Source: Diospyros lotus (Eukaryota > Streptophyta > Magnoliopsida > Ericales > Ebenaceae). Taken from it: DNA of 64,000 nt. The notes under the pieces are model-generated. The model was not told where the DNA came from. It ran no database searches and saw only the letters and a list, made by a program, of their open reading frames with translations. Positions 35,521 through 47,668 of this stretch are shown piece after piece. Made by a program: the position numbers and the translations under genes. Numbering within the stretch: position 1 is the stretch's first letter; each line of letters starts with the position of its first letter. The stretch is from the NCBI RefSeq assembly GCF_014633365.1, contig NC_068351.1:13026907-13090906 (forward strand), written 5' to 3'.

Positions 35521-36319
35521 TTTAAATTAGATAGTGGGCGGGAGGCTGGGATTCAATATTGCTTTTTAGCAAAGAGACAAACCATTCAATGTCTCATTTA
35601 GAATTCATGTGAGATAATTGCTAAATCATAAATATTTTTTTTAATTCACCTGGAGTGTCGCTCAATTATTTCTTAGAGGCGAGTGACATTATCCCTTGAT
35701 GTATTTCTCAGGTAATTCGAATGTAAATATAATCTATACAAACTAAAAATTAGATATTCGGTGCAATCCATACAGGACTTGTTTTTCAGTCTTATTGTTG
35801 TTTTCAAATAATAACTATGTTTTCTAAATCACCGCACTAATTCAAATTCTAATATTTTATGTAAAATTTTAAATGTTTTATCACTGCATCATACTCATAA
35901 CAATAACTATATTTTATTTTATACTTTAATGATGGCTTACATGTGATTATAAGTAATACGGTAACTTATTGATTATCCTTGATAATTAGGATAAAATAAT
36001 GATATATTTTTTAAATTTTAGCTCTTTAGCTCAAATATCTTTTAAATTTTAAATTTTATTAAATTTGTTCATAAATTTTTGTAATTAATCATGATAAAGT
36101 GTATTAAATAAATTTACCTATGCCTCTATTTCTAAATTTACTAAAACCTGCTTCATCAATCATCAATCAAAGATCGCAATTGATTTGTTTTATTTTATAT
36201 TTTATATTAAATTTAATTTAATTTAACTTAATTAAATAGATAGTATGAATAATTTGTACTTAAGTTAGTAAGCTTATTACATATATGCATCGTGGCCTTT
36301 TTTAAAAAAAATTAGGTTA
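35521..36319. other. AT-rich intergenic sequence without a gene
   Basis: I see no open reading frame of note, LTR or RNA gene here. Homopolymer runs and AT-rich text dominate. Confidence 0.5.
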
Positions 36320-38530
36320 CGTTATCTTTTGTGTTCCATTTGTCAATTTTAAATTCATTTTTAATTTTGTATTTTGAGTGTTTATTTTGAGATTTTTGAA
36401 AACATATTCTTTTTGTCATTTTGAAAAATTATTTTTTAAAACAGAGAACTCGAAAATACGTTTACTTTGTAATTTTGAAAAAAATTATTTTGTGATATTT
36501 TATTTAATGAATTTGATTATTAAATAATAAATTAACTTTTTCTAATGAAATTTTACTATTAAAATAAAACAATAAATGTGATTAATGAATTGCTAACATA
36601 CATTTTAGCAATAATTTATATTAAATTACATACTTAATAATATATTATATGTTATCTTATATTTTTAATTATAATATAGATATATTACATTTTTTAAATT
36701 TTAAATAAATATATAATTTTATTTCAAAATTTAAGAATAAAATTTTATTTTTTTTCTCTATTTTTCTTTTTTTTTCTTTTTTTTTTTTCTTCTATTCTCT
36801 TCAACACCCTTCATCTTCTTCGACACAAGCAACCACCGCCGATCGAAGATTCACATTATGAGAGCATACCATTAGAAACTCCAAGACAATGAGGTTAACA
36901 TACACAAAAATGGGTTAGATTTAATAGTTGGATTTTCGTAAATCTAATTTTTAATTTTTTACCACGAGTGAAAAATGCACTAATAGTCGCCATCAGCCAC
37001 TGTGGGCAGTGATTTCTGGTGATCAGAGGCAACCACCCAACACCCAATGGCCCATTGACCAATATATCCAAAAACTAACAAGATTTAATGGCCAAATCTC
37101 CTTAGATCTAAACTTAAATGTTCGACCAAACCCAACACCGCCCCTATATACGCACTGTCAGTCACCACCGATAGGAATGCAATTGAGCCTAGCCTAGCTT
37201 TGCTAGACTCAGCTCGACAAATTTTATCAGAAACTCAATCTCGGTTAACATAACCCGAACTCAAGCTCGAGGCTCAGCTTGTCAATTTGATTAACAAGCC
37301 GAGCTCAGACTCAAGCAAACCCCAACCTAAGGTTGGTTTGAATTTATCAAAGTTTTATTTAAAAAAATATAATAAATTGATGTACAATAAAAAAAAAAAT
37401 ATCAATCTGATAATCAACAAATATACCTAAATGAACCCAACCTTATAATCAACAAATATAACATCGATATGATAATTAAGTAATAATAATTTCATAAATT
37501 ACAATAAACATAATATCATTTATCATACAAAAAGATAATCAAATTACTTATCTAGTTAATTTTAAAATACAAACATAATCAAAATTACAACACAATAAAT
37601 ATATTTTCAATTCAACTTCAAACTAACTGCTCCCAAAAAGGTATCTGATTAAAAAGCTTCCAATAATCACATATCTTGTTTTGTTTCACGTGACAAAAAA
37701 AATTCAGTGAAGTTATCCTATCTATAAAAACATAAAAATTAATAATTTTGACCAATATTAACTAACAAAAAGCTCACAAGCCTATAAGCAAGTTAGCTTG
37801 TGAGCCTCTATTCAAGACATCTCATGAACCTATAATCGAGCAAGTTCATGAGCCTTTATTCAAGCTAACGAGCCGAACTTTACTGAGGTCAACCTTAACT
37901 CGTTTACAAATTAAGTTTCAAAGTTATGCTCAAATTTGTCTCGTTTTCCTTAACGAACGAACTCAAACGAGTTTTTATCAAATTGAACACCAAGCCAAGC
38001 CCGAACAGCTCGGCTCATTAATTCCCCTAGCCATCGACCGCCGTGGTGGATGATTTTCGACGATAAGAGGCAATCACCCGACACTCAAGAGTTCATCAAC
38101 TAACATACCCAAAAACTAGGAAGAGAAGATGGGAGATAAGAAATGAGACAAAACCAGCAAAAAAATGACAGAAGGTGGTCGACTAAAGTGATAGCAATGG
38201 CGGGCACATTCAACGAGGTTGATGGGTGTGGAAGACGTGGTCAATGGCTGAATGAAGATAAGAGAGGAAAGAGACAAGATGCTACGTGTGCAAGATTAGG
38301 AGGGGGGAGAGAGTGTGTTTTCTACGTTTTAGTGTTTCCAGTTTGTCTTGGCTGAAAACACCCAAAAACAACAATAAAATGTTGTTTTAGATTTTTTTTA
38401 CAAATTTTTTTCTTATTTTTTAAAATAATAAAGTAAATGCATTTTTTTTTTTAGTATTTTAAAAAGTTAAAAACTCAAAATGGATTAAAAATAATAAAAA
38501 GAATATAGCCTTAAAAATTAATTTGACAAA
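36320..38530. mobile_element. Diverged TIR element related to 24894-25930
   Basis: The left arm (about 36330-36500: TTTTGTATTTTGAGTGT, then TTTTTGTCATTTTGAAAAATTA) corresponds to the inverted right arm of the element at 24894-25930. The right arm (about 38320-38520: GAAAACACCCAAAAACAACA, then AAAACTCAAAATGGATT) corresponds to its partner arm. The core has a CCACCGCCGATCG block. A further repeat with words such as CTCGAGGCTCAGCTTG and GAGCCGAACTTTACTGAGG occupies about 37185-38030, and open stretches in it are non-genic. Confidence 0.45.
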
Positions 38531-38539
38531 AATTAAAGT

Positions 38540-41160
38540 TTGTGGGGTATTTGGGCATAGAATTAATGTTCATAGAATATACGGTAAATTTATTTAATAT
38601 CATTAATAACACATAAGGTGTCATGACTAATTTTAAAAAATAATTAAAATTTATTAACCGATGAGATTATAATTTTTAACCATGAGTTTTTTATATTTTA
38701 AATGTGTCGTATGTTTATATCATTATCAATATTGTTAAAAGCATCTCCATTCAATTATCCATGTTAGGAAACAAAACCTAATGTTTTGAACCCTAATATT
38801 AATGTTATTTATTTAAAATAAAATGAAGTCTATTGTGGGGCGGTCGGTAGGTTACAAGCAAAAGCAAGCACGTAGGCTGTAGCCCTCCAATGATGTGAGG
38901 AAAAGTGTGGGTAGGTGTAGGCCACCTTCCCTTTTCACTTTCAGTCCTTTCTGTGTTCTGTCCTACTCCTACATCATTTATAAAATAAATAAATAAAAAT
39001 TTTAAATCACCCATCAACTTTTTTAATTAAGTCAATTGAGCCTAAAATTAAAATTTATGTTAAATAAATCCAAACCCTTTATTTATAGGTTAAATAAATT
39101 CACTTTTTATCTAACTCTCATGAATAATTTACACGTGTTGCTAACTTTATAAAAATATAAAACAAAATAAAAGTTTCTAACTTCTATCATCTTCCACACA
39201 AAACAAAAAGTCTAACTTTTTTCATCTTCCATCTAAAATTGAAATCACGTAATCGATGGGCATACTAACAAGATCGGCCTCAAAAGTTTCCAATGCATTA
39301 TGATGACGTTGGAATAGCAATCGGTCTAACTTCAACTAGAGGCGTGTTAGGTATTGTTATTATGGTATAAATGCATCGATATGACTATCTTGGAGTATCA
39401 GTAATTTAGGTAGAAGATTATACTCTTATAAGATATTTATTTGTAAAATTGCCTTCGTGTTTAGTTTATTTTATAAATGACTTTAATAAGATTTTTGTAT
39501 GAATAAAACTACTTGATTTTATTTTTTATTATTCTCTTTTTAGATTATGAACTATCAACTTTTTGAGTGGCAAGATCTTGAGTTTACAATGAGGTATGTA
39601 GAAGTGATAAGTGATGTAATGTCTGATATAGAGATTCTGAATAATGTAGATGAAGAAAATGAAGGTGACACTGGAAAAGTTTTGAATATTTTGAAACTGA
39701 AGATAAAAATGAATGATGAAAAAGATAAATATAACAAATATATATAGAGAGTTTATGTATTGATTTTTTATTTATCGTGTTCATGGATTATATTTGTGAT
39801 TGTTAGTTTTATTTAAAATGGAGTAAAAGTTATGGTAGTTTTTCAAACTGGTGGAATAATTCCATCAAGAATTTTACAGTTTTAGGCAAATTTTTTACAT
39901 CTTTAGAAAAATGATCTACTTCTTAAAAAATTTAAGTCTATAGATTTCGTAATCTATCGATAGTTTCATGCAAACGATTGATAATTTTATCAAACAAGTC
40001 AACAATTTTGAGAAAATTTTGACATGTTATAGCAACGATAAACATTTTTTATATTTATATAAAAATTACAAATACTGTGAAAATGCCTTGTCGACAATTC
40101 ACAAGAACGATCAACTATTTTTCCTTTTAACGCTAAAATCGATTAACTATTTTGACAAAGAGGTTGACAATTTTTTCTTGATTCGTCAACTCATATTTTA
40201 AGGCATAAAACTGTCGACAGTTTCTTCAACATAATTTACAATTTTGTCTTTAACGTTTTAAATGTATGTGTATGATTTTTAAATATGTTTGATACACTTC
40301 TTCTTGCACACACTGAGGGCTCATTTTTATGCACTATATTCAGGGCATATAAGTCACGCATGGGATCAACTTAAATTTGAGTTTATTTGACCCCATAAAT
40401 AAAAGGGTTATATTTATTTGGTTTAAAACTTAATTTTGAACTCAATTCACCTAATTGAAAAAGTTGATGGCCGGTTTGAACATTTTTCCTAAAATAAATC
40501 ATTGCCATTTCCGATTTGATAATGGGGATTAAAAGGCTATGTTACTTGAAGTATTTTATTGAATGAAGGATGTTTTTTTAGAGGTAATTATTCTTAGCAT
40601 TTAACATATTCTAACTTATATATATGAGTAGAGAATAAGCTCTTCATCAACGAATCCTACTTAATTGGCATGTCTTAGCATATGTATATTTGATTAATAT
40701 TGATTACTTCTTAGAGGTACGAGTATAGGCATTAATTTGTATTTGATCAATTGTCATTTTTAATATAACTTTATGGTGAATCATATCTTATTTTTTATCA
40801 CGGCTTAATATCCATAAAGACGCTTCATTCGAGATAAACTCAAATAAAAAATAAGCCTTCTACATAAGTAAAATAATAATGCCAATAATAATAGTATTAT
40901 TAGAATTTTGACAAACGTTAGTTTAAAAATCTGTTTGAGTTCGGCCCCGTTAAAGATTTATTAAGCTTAAGTTAGCTCGTTTAACATGATAAACAAAATT
41001 TTGGAGACCCGAACTCAACTTTGCCATAATGTTTTTTAATTAAAGTCACTAAAATATATTTTTATATTACAAAAAATATAACAAATATACTCATAGATTA
41101 TCAAAACGAATATAATAACATTGTTTAAACAAACATAAACATTCTTAACATAACATAATG
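38540..41160. other. AT-rich intergenic sequence without a recognisable gene
   Basis: The longest plus-strand open stretch with an ATG (39547-39747, 66 codons, acidic: DVMSDIEILNNVDEENEGD) matches nothing I know and lacks supporting signals. Words such as GTTCGGCCCCGTT and TCGAGTCAAACAAG around 40935-41300 resemble the repeat in 37185-38030. Confidence 0.45.
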
Positions 41161-41176
41161 ATAAATAAATAACAAA

Positions 41177-41177
<1 letters not shown>

Positions 41178-41207
<30 letters not shown>

Positions 41208-41262
41208 TATAATTATAATAATAATAATAATTATTATTATTATTTATTTATTTATTTTGCAA
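41178..41262. repeat. (TAA)n microsatellite, partly palindromic
   Basis: About ten AAT/ATA units are followed by ATTATT units on the same strand and then TTTATTTATT. It is a compound and partly inverted AT-only repeat. Confidence 0.85.
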
Positions 41263-41844
41263 GCCAAATCGAGTCAAACAAGTTAGTTCAATTTATTTAT
41301 GAGTCGAGCTCTAAATTAGAGTTTAAATTCAATTTAATTAAAATATAAAAAAAATGAATGAATTCTTTTCGAGTTTACTAATCATATAAATGGACAAGAC
41401 AGAATATCCATTTAATTTTTAAATTAACGAATTGATGACTAATAATTATATTTGGTGCACTCAAATACAATAACATCTCTTCCCACCTTTTCTAAAGCCA
41501 TTTTAGGAGTCAAAAAGTTTCAAGAATTATGGCCTTTACTATTAAATGAAGTTGCATAAAGCAATTAGGTGGGTCATTGCTTCAATTATTAAAAAAAAAA
41601 TATATTTATTTGGCTTACTTATTTAAGTATTTTTTGTGTCACTTTTAATATTAAAATTAATATTATGTACTCGAATGTCAAATTTAGATTAAAATTTCTA
41701 ACCATGCCATCCAGTTATTAGAAAAACAAATAATACATTCATAATTTCAAAATTTATTTAAAATGATTCTTCAACCTCTCTCAACACTCTCCCCATTGCA
41801 TTCCTTCACCTTCTTAAAATCTAAAGATTTTGTTTGATTCTCTA

Positions 41845-41960
41845 TAGGTCAAGTGATTGAATTACAATAAGTTAGAATTCACACTAATAGATCGTGAGTT
41901 TGATTTCTTACTCTTTACAGTGAGCAAAATCTCTATTTATAATTTATCTCATATATAAAA
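41845..41960 (+). repeat. SINE-like fragment
   Basis: ATAGGTCAAGTGATTGAATT resembles a tRNA A box region. GATCGTGAGTTTGATTTC about 45 bp later resembles a degenerate B box. The fragment ends ...TTATCTCATATATAAAAATTGAG. Related text lies at 31995-32100 and 42880-42990. Confidence 0.42.
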
Positions 41961-42879
41961 ATTGAGAACACGAGTGACGGGAGATCTCGCAAGAACGATA
42001 ATCTCAAAAATTTTGTTTGATTATATTGAGACATGCTATCTTAAAGGTCCAATACATTATCACACTTATAATTGGCTCAATCTATATGATCATAGACATC
42101 TTATTAATGGCCTTTATATGATTGGTCAAATAAAACACATATTCATAAAGCACGGTGGCTATAATTGTAAATTTTGTACTATATTAACGAATACCATTAC
42201 AAGAAAACAAAACGAAATAATTATTAGTATTGTATTGGTTGAAATACTTGTAGGCACTTAGTCGTATTTACTTAGTTTTGAGAATTCATTCTTATCAGTT
42301 AGCAATCATATTTTAAATATTTTAATTTTTTTTTAAATTTGATTGATGATAACAAAATAAAATTGAAATAAAGTTATGAAATTTAATAGGACTATATAAA
42401 TTGAAATAAACTTATGAAATTGTACTATATATATATTTATGAACTAACAAGAAAGCCAAGTTGGATCACCTAACTTGGGAAGCCGCAGCATTGCTGCATT
42501 TTTCCAAGACGAATTTGGACTTTTCAAGAAGGGGGAAAGAAAAACCATGAGATTTGTCACATTTTGGAGCCAATATTAAAAAACACGAACATTTAATTGC
42601 CACATTTTCTTTCACTTTTATTTCATTATAATATGTTATGCTATATCTTTATTTATTTAGAATCGAAATAAAGTTAAATTATCTAATTTTAAAATAATAA
42701 TTAACCCAGAGTTAAGTTTAAATAAAAACAAAAGTATATAGATTTCGAGAAATTGTCGGGACTTATAAATAATAAAAGGAAATGTAATTTATATAAAAAT
42801 CATGTAAAATAAGTTGATTTCTTACCATGCATAAAATAATTAAAAGATGTACAAAATAAAAAGGGTAATTGTCTTCCAT

Positions 42880-42990
42880 ATAGGTTAAGTGGTAGATAAA
42901 TAATATGTTATAATTAATATCAATAGATTATGAGTACGATATTTGATTTGGACAATGACAAGAGATTTATTTGTAATTTATTTTTTTTAT
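42880..42990 (+). repeat. SINE-like fragment
   Basis: ATAGGTTAAGTGGTAGATAA and, after spacing similar to that at 41845, GATTATGAGTACGATATTTG recall pol III A and B boxes. The fragment is diverged and has no clear target duplication. Confidence 0.38.
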
Positions 42991-43079
42991 TAAAATTAAA
43001 ATTACGAGTGGTAGAGAATATAATTTATTAAATTTTAATATTATTTTATATAAAAATATTGTGAGATGAAGAATTAGTC

Positions 43080-43210
43080 AAAAAGTGCATGCCGTCCTTC
43101 ATGGGGAAGGGGAAGACTCCGAAGTCCTCGTGGACCGACCGGTCTCCAGTGAGCTTAACTGTGGGGCCCACAGCCTTTACGGTACCAATGCCCAACCAAC
43201 CACCCCTTAA
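43080..43210. other. Isolated GC-richer block upstream of the dirigent gene
   Basis: About 130 bp (GGGGAAGGGGAAGACTCCGA and onward) stand out from AT-rich surroundings. They can be read on the plus strand as SFMGKGKTPKSSWTDRSPVS, but I do not recognise this and the frame soon runs into AT-rich text. It could be a decayed gene fragment, a transferred organelle fragment or a repeat end. Confidence 0.3.
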
Positions 43211-43985
43211 TTCCGTAAACGAATTAATAAAATATCACCATAATTTGATAATATTGGATTTAATAAAATATTTTAATAATTAGCTGTTGCCTGTAAATTG
43301 AATAATCTCCTCAATGCTTTTAGTGGGTAGTAAACGAATAAACTAAACATATGGGTGCCCTAATGTTATGTTCGCCATTTTAATTAGGAAAATTAATTTA
43401 TCATTATTTAATAAATTTAGCAAGAATCATTTTTAGTTGTTTTTTATTAAATAATGATTGGGTTTAATAAATATTAAATTTTAAACATTACTAAATCTTA
43501 TGTGGGTCCCAAATAATTTCTTCTTTAAGATTTTAAATATAAATTGGACTATGGAAAGTGATAGACGAGGTAGAAAGTTCGAGATATACAAAAATAAATT
43601 ATATATCATATATATTTTTTATTCATCTATGAGTATTCAAGTTTTACTCGACTATTTTTAGAAATGGGTGGCATTTTTCTTTAATGTACTTTTGAGTAAA
43701 TCTGAATGCGAACATAATTTATACATACTTAAAATTGAATATTCAATGCAATTCATATAAAACTTGTCTTCCAATTATATACTGCATTTCAACAATAATT
43801 ATACTTTTTAAGTCGACGTACTAATTTGAATTATAATACTCGATATGAAATTCCAATTACTTTTTCATGTTGAGAGGCTAAATACCATATTTTTGCTTAG
43901 GCATTGTTTGGTTTTGACGTAAAGTTAATTATATATAATTATTTGATAAATATTTGAATAAACACACATTACAAATGGGTGTCAA

Positions 43986-43995
43986 TATATATAAA
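43986..43995 (+). promoter_or_regulatory. TATA box of the dirigent-like gene
   Basis: TATATATAAA lies about 95 bp upstream of the ATG at 44091 and is followed by a pyrimidine-rich leader (ATCTTCTTCC...). Confidence 0.6.
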
Positions 43996-44090
43996 GCCAC
44001 GCCAACTGGGGCGATGGAGTCCTCCGCTAATTAGCTAGCTATCTTCTTCCTTGAAGCCAATACCATCTTTTAAACTATAAATCTTCCACC

Positions 44091-44762
44091 ATGCCCGGAG
44101 CCGCCATCTTCGCAGTTTTCATTTTCTCCCTCCTCGCTGCCGGACAATCCCAGGAGTACTTCTCCAGAAGCCTAACTCAGAAGAAGCTCGGCCTGAAGAA
44201 GGAGAAGCTCAGCCACCTCCACTTCTACTTCCACGACATAGTCAGCGGCCGAACCCCCACCGCCGTCCGCGTTGCTGAGGCCGCCGTCACCAATTCCTCG
44301 CCCACGGGGTTCGGCGCGGTCGTGATGATGGACGACCCCTTGACCGTCAAGCCCCAGCTCAGCTCCAAACAGGTCTTTTAACCTTTTTTTTCCATTTTTA
44401 CCCACTTTTTTGCAGCCCAAGATTTGAGTATGCGAGTTTCAGTTTCTCTAATTCACTAAATTTCGTGTGATATAATTGAGCAGGTCGGGAGGGCGCAGGG
44501 GATCTACGCTTCGGCGGCCATGGAGGAGCTGGGGTTTCTGATGGTTCTGAACTTTGCGTTTACGGAAGGGAAGTACAATGGGAGCAACCTGAGCGTTCTG
44601 GGGCGGAACACGGTGTTCTCCGCTGTGAGGGAGATGCCGGTGGTCGGCGGGAGCGGGGTTTTCCGGTTCGCGCGTGGGTACGCGGAGGCGAGGACCCATT
44701 GGCTCAACTTCACGAGCGGCGATGCTGTAGTGGAATACAACGTCTACGTCTTCCATTATTGA
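44091..44762 (+). CDS. Dirigent-like protein, secreted
   Basis: Exon 1 (44091-44372, 94 codons) starts [20 protein letters not shown], a signal peptide. It continues [20 protein letters not shown], the conserved dirigent start, and [13 protein letters not shown]. After a 111-bp intron (CAG|GTCTTT...GAGCAG), exon 2 (44484-44762) reads [20 protein letters not shown], then [23 protein letters not shown] and [10 protein letters not shown] before TGA. The 186-residue product has the full-length eight-strand barrel and Asn-X-Ser/Thr sites at N68, NGS, NLS and NFT. Dirigent proteins act in the apoplast and guide stereospecific coupling of phenoxy radicals in lignan or related pathways; the substrate here cannot be deduced. 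The exons are GC-rich relative to flanks. Many dirigent genes lack introns, so the intron is notable. It appears intact. Confidence 0.95.
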
Positions 44763-45327
44763 TGATCTGTCTCTTTTCTTTTGTGCGCGTTTCGAAAACT
44801 TTAAAATCCTACTGTTGAATAGGCTTTAACAAGTGCCTGCCTGCCAGTCGTTGGTTTAACTGCTGCTTCATTTAATGTTTGGGCCCTATTTGTTTTTGTT
44901 TTTTAATAAGAATTTTGTCCCCTTTCTGAATAAGTTTGTTAATTAAAATATAAAATATGAAATATATTTTAAAATTTTATTATTTTTAATATATTTGTTA
45001 AATTATTTTTATTTATTATTTTTTTAAATATACTTATTTTTTCCTCTCACTAAGCATATATAAGGAATAAAAATACCCTTAAATTAGTGGTGGGACAAGA
45101 GTCTTCAGTTGCCACGATATTCAAGAGTTTAGTATAATAATAAAGTTATATCATGCCACCTCATTTTTCACTTGCACGTCAATCTTATAATAGTTTTTGT
45201 ACAAAGATACGGATAGATTCGGAATAAAAATCCTATTCCACTCAAAGTGTAATTGTCAATTATCTAGCCAGGTAACAACCCCCACTGCTTAGATCAACTC
45301 AACTGGTTAACAAAGAATGTGTTTGAG

Positions 45328-45584
45328 GCCCACGTGGCCAGCCTAGTTGATCAAGGAGAGGGCATAAAGTGATTTTCATGGTAAATTTTGGATCAAGACC
45401 AATGATTGAGTCTTGCAAGCAGCAGTGTGGGGGTACTTCTCTCCAAAGTGAGGAAGCTCCTTGTGCGCGGTGAGCCCAGGTCTAACCACTGCGTTCGGCT
45501 AGGTCACCATGATTAACCTCCTCCCACGTTCTATTGGGCCGAGTGTGAGGGGCGCTCGGGGTGAGCGATTTCACCTCTTGGACC
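45328..45584 (+). mobile_element. SINE with long target-site duplication
   Basis: The unit starts GCCCACGTGGCCAGCCTAGTTGATCAAGG, whose AGCCTAGTTGATCAAGG matches a tRNA-like A box. It includes GATTGAGTCTTGCAAGC and GTGTGGGGGTA blocks and ends in an A run. It is bordered by AAAGAATGTGTTTGAG (45312-45327) and AAAAAATGTGTTTGAG (45585-45600), 15 of 16 bases matching. That is the long target duplication expected of LINE-mobilised SINEs. It has no coding capacity. Confidence 0.75.
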
Positions 45585-46499
45585 AAAAAATGTGTTTGAG
45601 TCTTGTTTTTTGAGATTTTAAGTTTTGTGTTCGAGTCATGATCAGAAGATAGTTCAATAGGTAAGAAGTAAGTCTAAAAAATAAAAAATTCTTGTCACCT
45701 TTACGTTTGCAGTTGTGTTAGGGATCGAAACCTCTTTGCTGGATTTCTTGATTTATCTCTCATGCTGAAATTGCGGGATCGAACAACAAAGACTCTATGG
45801 TGTGTTAACAAAAAAAAATAAAAAATTACCTAGGCACATAGCATCTAACATGCATCATACTTAAAAAAATTAATAATAATAAAAATAATAAAACATGCAT
45901 TATTAGTTAGGTGAGACATGATTAAAATATGACTTTAGTAGAATTTAATTTTTTTTAATAAGAGAATTTATAACTCAAATTTATCTCAAATGGTGTTAAA
46001 AATACATGATCATATATATTGCAAATTTATCTCAAATGTTGTTAAATTGGTTAATACATTTTAAAAATAATTAAATAAACTATTATATTCCAAAAAAACA
46101 AACTACAATAGTGTCCGGGTTTTTTTTTAAATTTGAATTTGAAATTCAATTTGAATAATTGTAACTCTATGAGCTTGTGAGGATATTTTAATTAAGAATA
46201 GAGTTAATATTATTAATATATTTTAAGATGTCACTTAAGGGTGTTAAAAACACATGAGCATAATAATTAATGGAACCAGATATTTAAAAGTATAGTAATT
46301 TATTTGAGATTTTATAAAATATGATGGGTAAATTCACACTGAATACATATTTTCATACAATAACTAAATTAACCTTAAAATCAAAATACATATTTTCATA
46401 CATGAAAATTTTAATTTTGTTTTAATGCAACACCGTTCCTTCCCTCGCCAGAAGACGAGAAAGCGCGGCCGTAGATCCTTAGAAGGAATTTTCACCGTT

Positions 46500-46770
46500 G
46501 ATTGAGAAGGAAGGAGATCTGTGCCGGCCACCGCCACTGACTTCTGGTCTGCGGTCGCTCGCCCTTGCCGGCTCTCTCTTGCTCTCGCTCGCCCTCGCTG
46601 GCTGCCTCTCGCCCTAGCTCTCCCTCGCTGCCTCTCTCTCCGGCTCTCGCTCTCGCGCGCCCTCGCTCTCTGCCTGACTGCCTCTCTCTTGCTCTTGCTC
46701 GCCCTCGCCCCCACGCTCGCTCGGCCTGTCGGCCTCGGCGCCTCGCCCTCTTGCTCGCTGCCCTGCCTCT
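46500..46770. repeat. GC-rich CTCGC/CCTCG low-complexity block
   Basis: Words such as GCTCTCGCTCGCCCTCGC repeat irregularly. Long Arg/Glu/Ser-rich or Ala/Leu/Ser-rich open stretches exist on both strands purely because of composition. It may be the 5' leader of the hAT-derived stub downstream. Confidence 0.6.
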
Positions 46771-47223
46771 GATTCAGGTCTTCGTTTTACACCCCCCCCC
46801 CCCAAACTTCCATATTTGCCTCATTCGAGCCCAGGTGTGTTTTCTCTTCTTTCAGTTCTTTGATTCTCTGATTGACAGCTAAATCTAGATAGTTTTTCTA
46901 TTTTCGCCCATATTTTTTTTACTTGTTTATGCTTGATTTGTCGTTGAAATCGCTGCCTTTTTTCAGCAAGTTTTAAGTAAGTGATTTTCTGCTAACTTTG
47001 TGTCTGCTTGCCTATTTGACTATTGCATTTAGTTAGGAACTTAGGAATTGGCGTGGCTGGAAGCCTGGAATTTGTTATTGTGAATCTGTTATTGAATATT
47101 CGAATTGAATATTTAAATCGACCATACTTTTGCCTTCTCTTGTTTAAACTCTAGAAATACAGTTGTTGTATTGGCCTTGCATTTGCCTCAAATCTTGAGT
47201 TAAATATTTTAATTGTTCGATTA

Positions 47224-47615
47224 TTGAATTGTGCTATTTTTTGTTTGTGTATCTTAGAATTTAGGATGGAACAACAAGCTTCTGTGAAGAAAGGAAAAAC
47301 ATTGTTATCTTTTTTCAGAAAGAGAGATCATTATACTAGTGAAACTACTGCAATTCATAGTGTGCAAAATCAATCTAGTGAATTTACATCAATTCTTTCA
47401 AGTTCATCTCCTGAAATTGAAGCTTCTTCATCTTCAAATCCTAGATGTCAATGGTCTTCTTGTATTGAACGGGATCCGGGGAAAAGAAAACAAATTTGTG
47501 AATATCCTCGTCGAGCACAAGTTTAATGAAAATTTGTTGTACTGACTTTTTGTTTACATTACATCAACTTTTTAAATTTCAGCCCCCCCAACCTAAATTC
47601 CTGGATCCGCCCTTG
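47224..47615 (+). pseudogene. hAT-family transposase (TTF-type zinc finger) stub, internally deleted
   Basis: From ATG 47266 the reading is MEQQASVKKGKTLLSFFRKR, then IERDPGKRKQICEYPRRAQV. From memory this matches the N-terminus of plant TTF-type zinc-finger hAT transposases (KKGKTLLSFFKRK...RDPGLRxxIWEYP). The frame stops at 47524 and none of the zinc-finger, dimerisation or catalytic regions follow. About 50 bp later, CCCCCCAACCTAAATTCCTGGATCCGCC looks like the 3' end of such an element. It is an internally deleted copy. Confidence 0.6.
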
Positions 47616-47668
47616 GATGGGAACTCGAGAAGTGTACGAAGAGAAGCTAAGATCCGGAAACTTGCACC

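Noticed and set aside
39547..39747. Acidic 66-codon open stretch in the AT-rich spacer
   Set aside because: The stretch is short, matches no known family, and has no nearby splice, TATA or polyadenylation evidence. A chance frame is more likely.
41962..42261. 99-codon plus-strand open stretch downstream of a SINE-like fragment
   Set aside because: It starts within repeat-derived sequence, has no recognisable domain and no gene signals. AT-rich text with few stops explains it.
45290..45690. tRNA-like words considered as possible tRNA genes
   Set aside because: A-box-like and B-box-like motifs are present but no cloverleaf or correct spacing can be drawn. The long target duplication shows a SINE instead.
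46364..46882. Arg/Glu/Ser-rich and Ala/Leu/Ser-rich open stretches on both strands
   Set aside because: The CTCGC/CCTCG low-complexity composition generates long open frames on both strands. The translations are repetitive and unlike any protein family.
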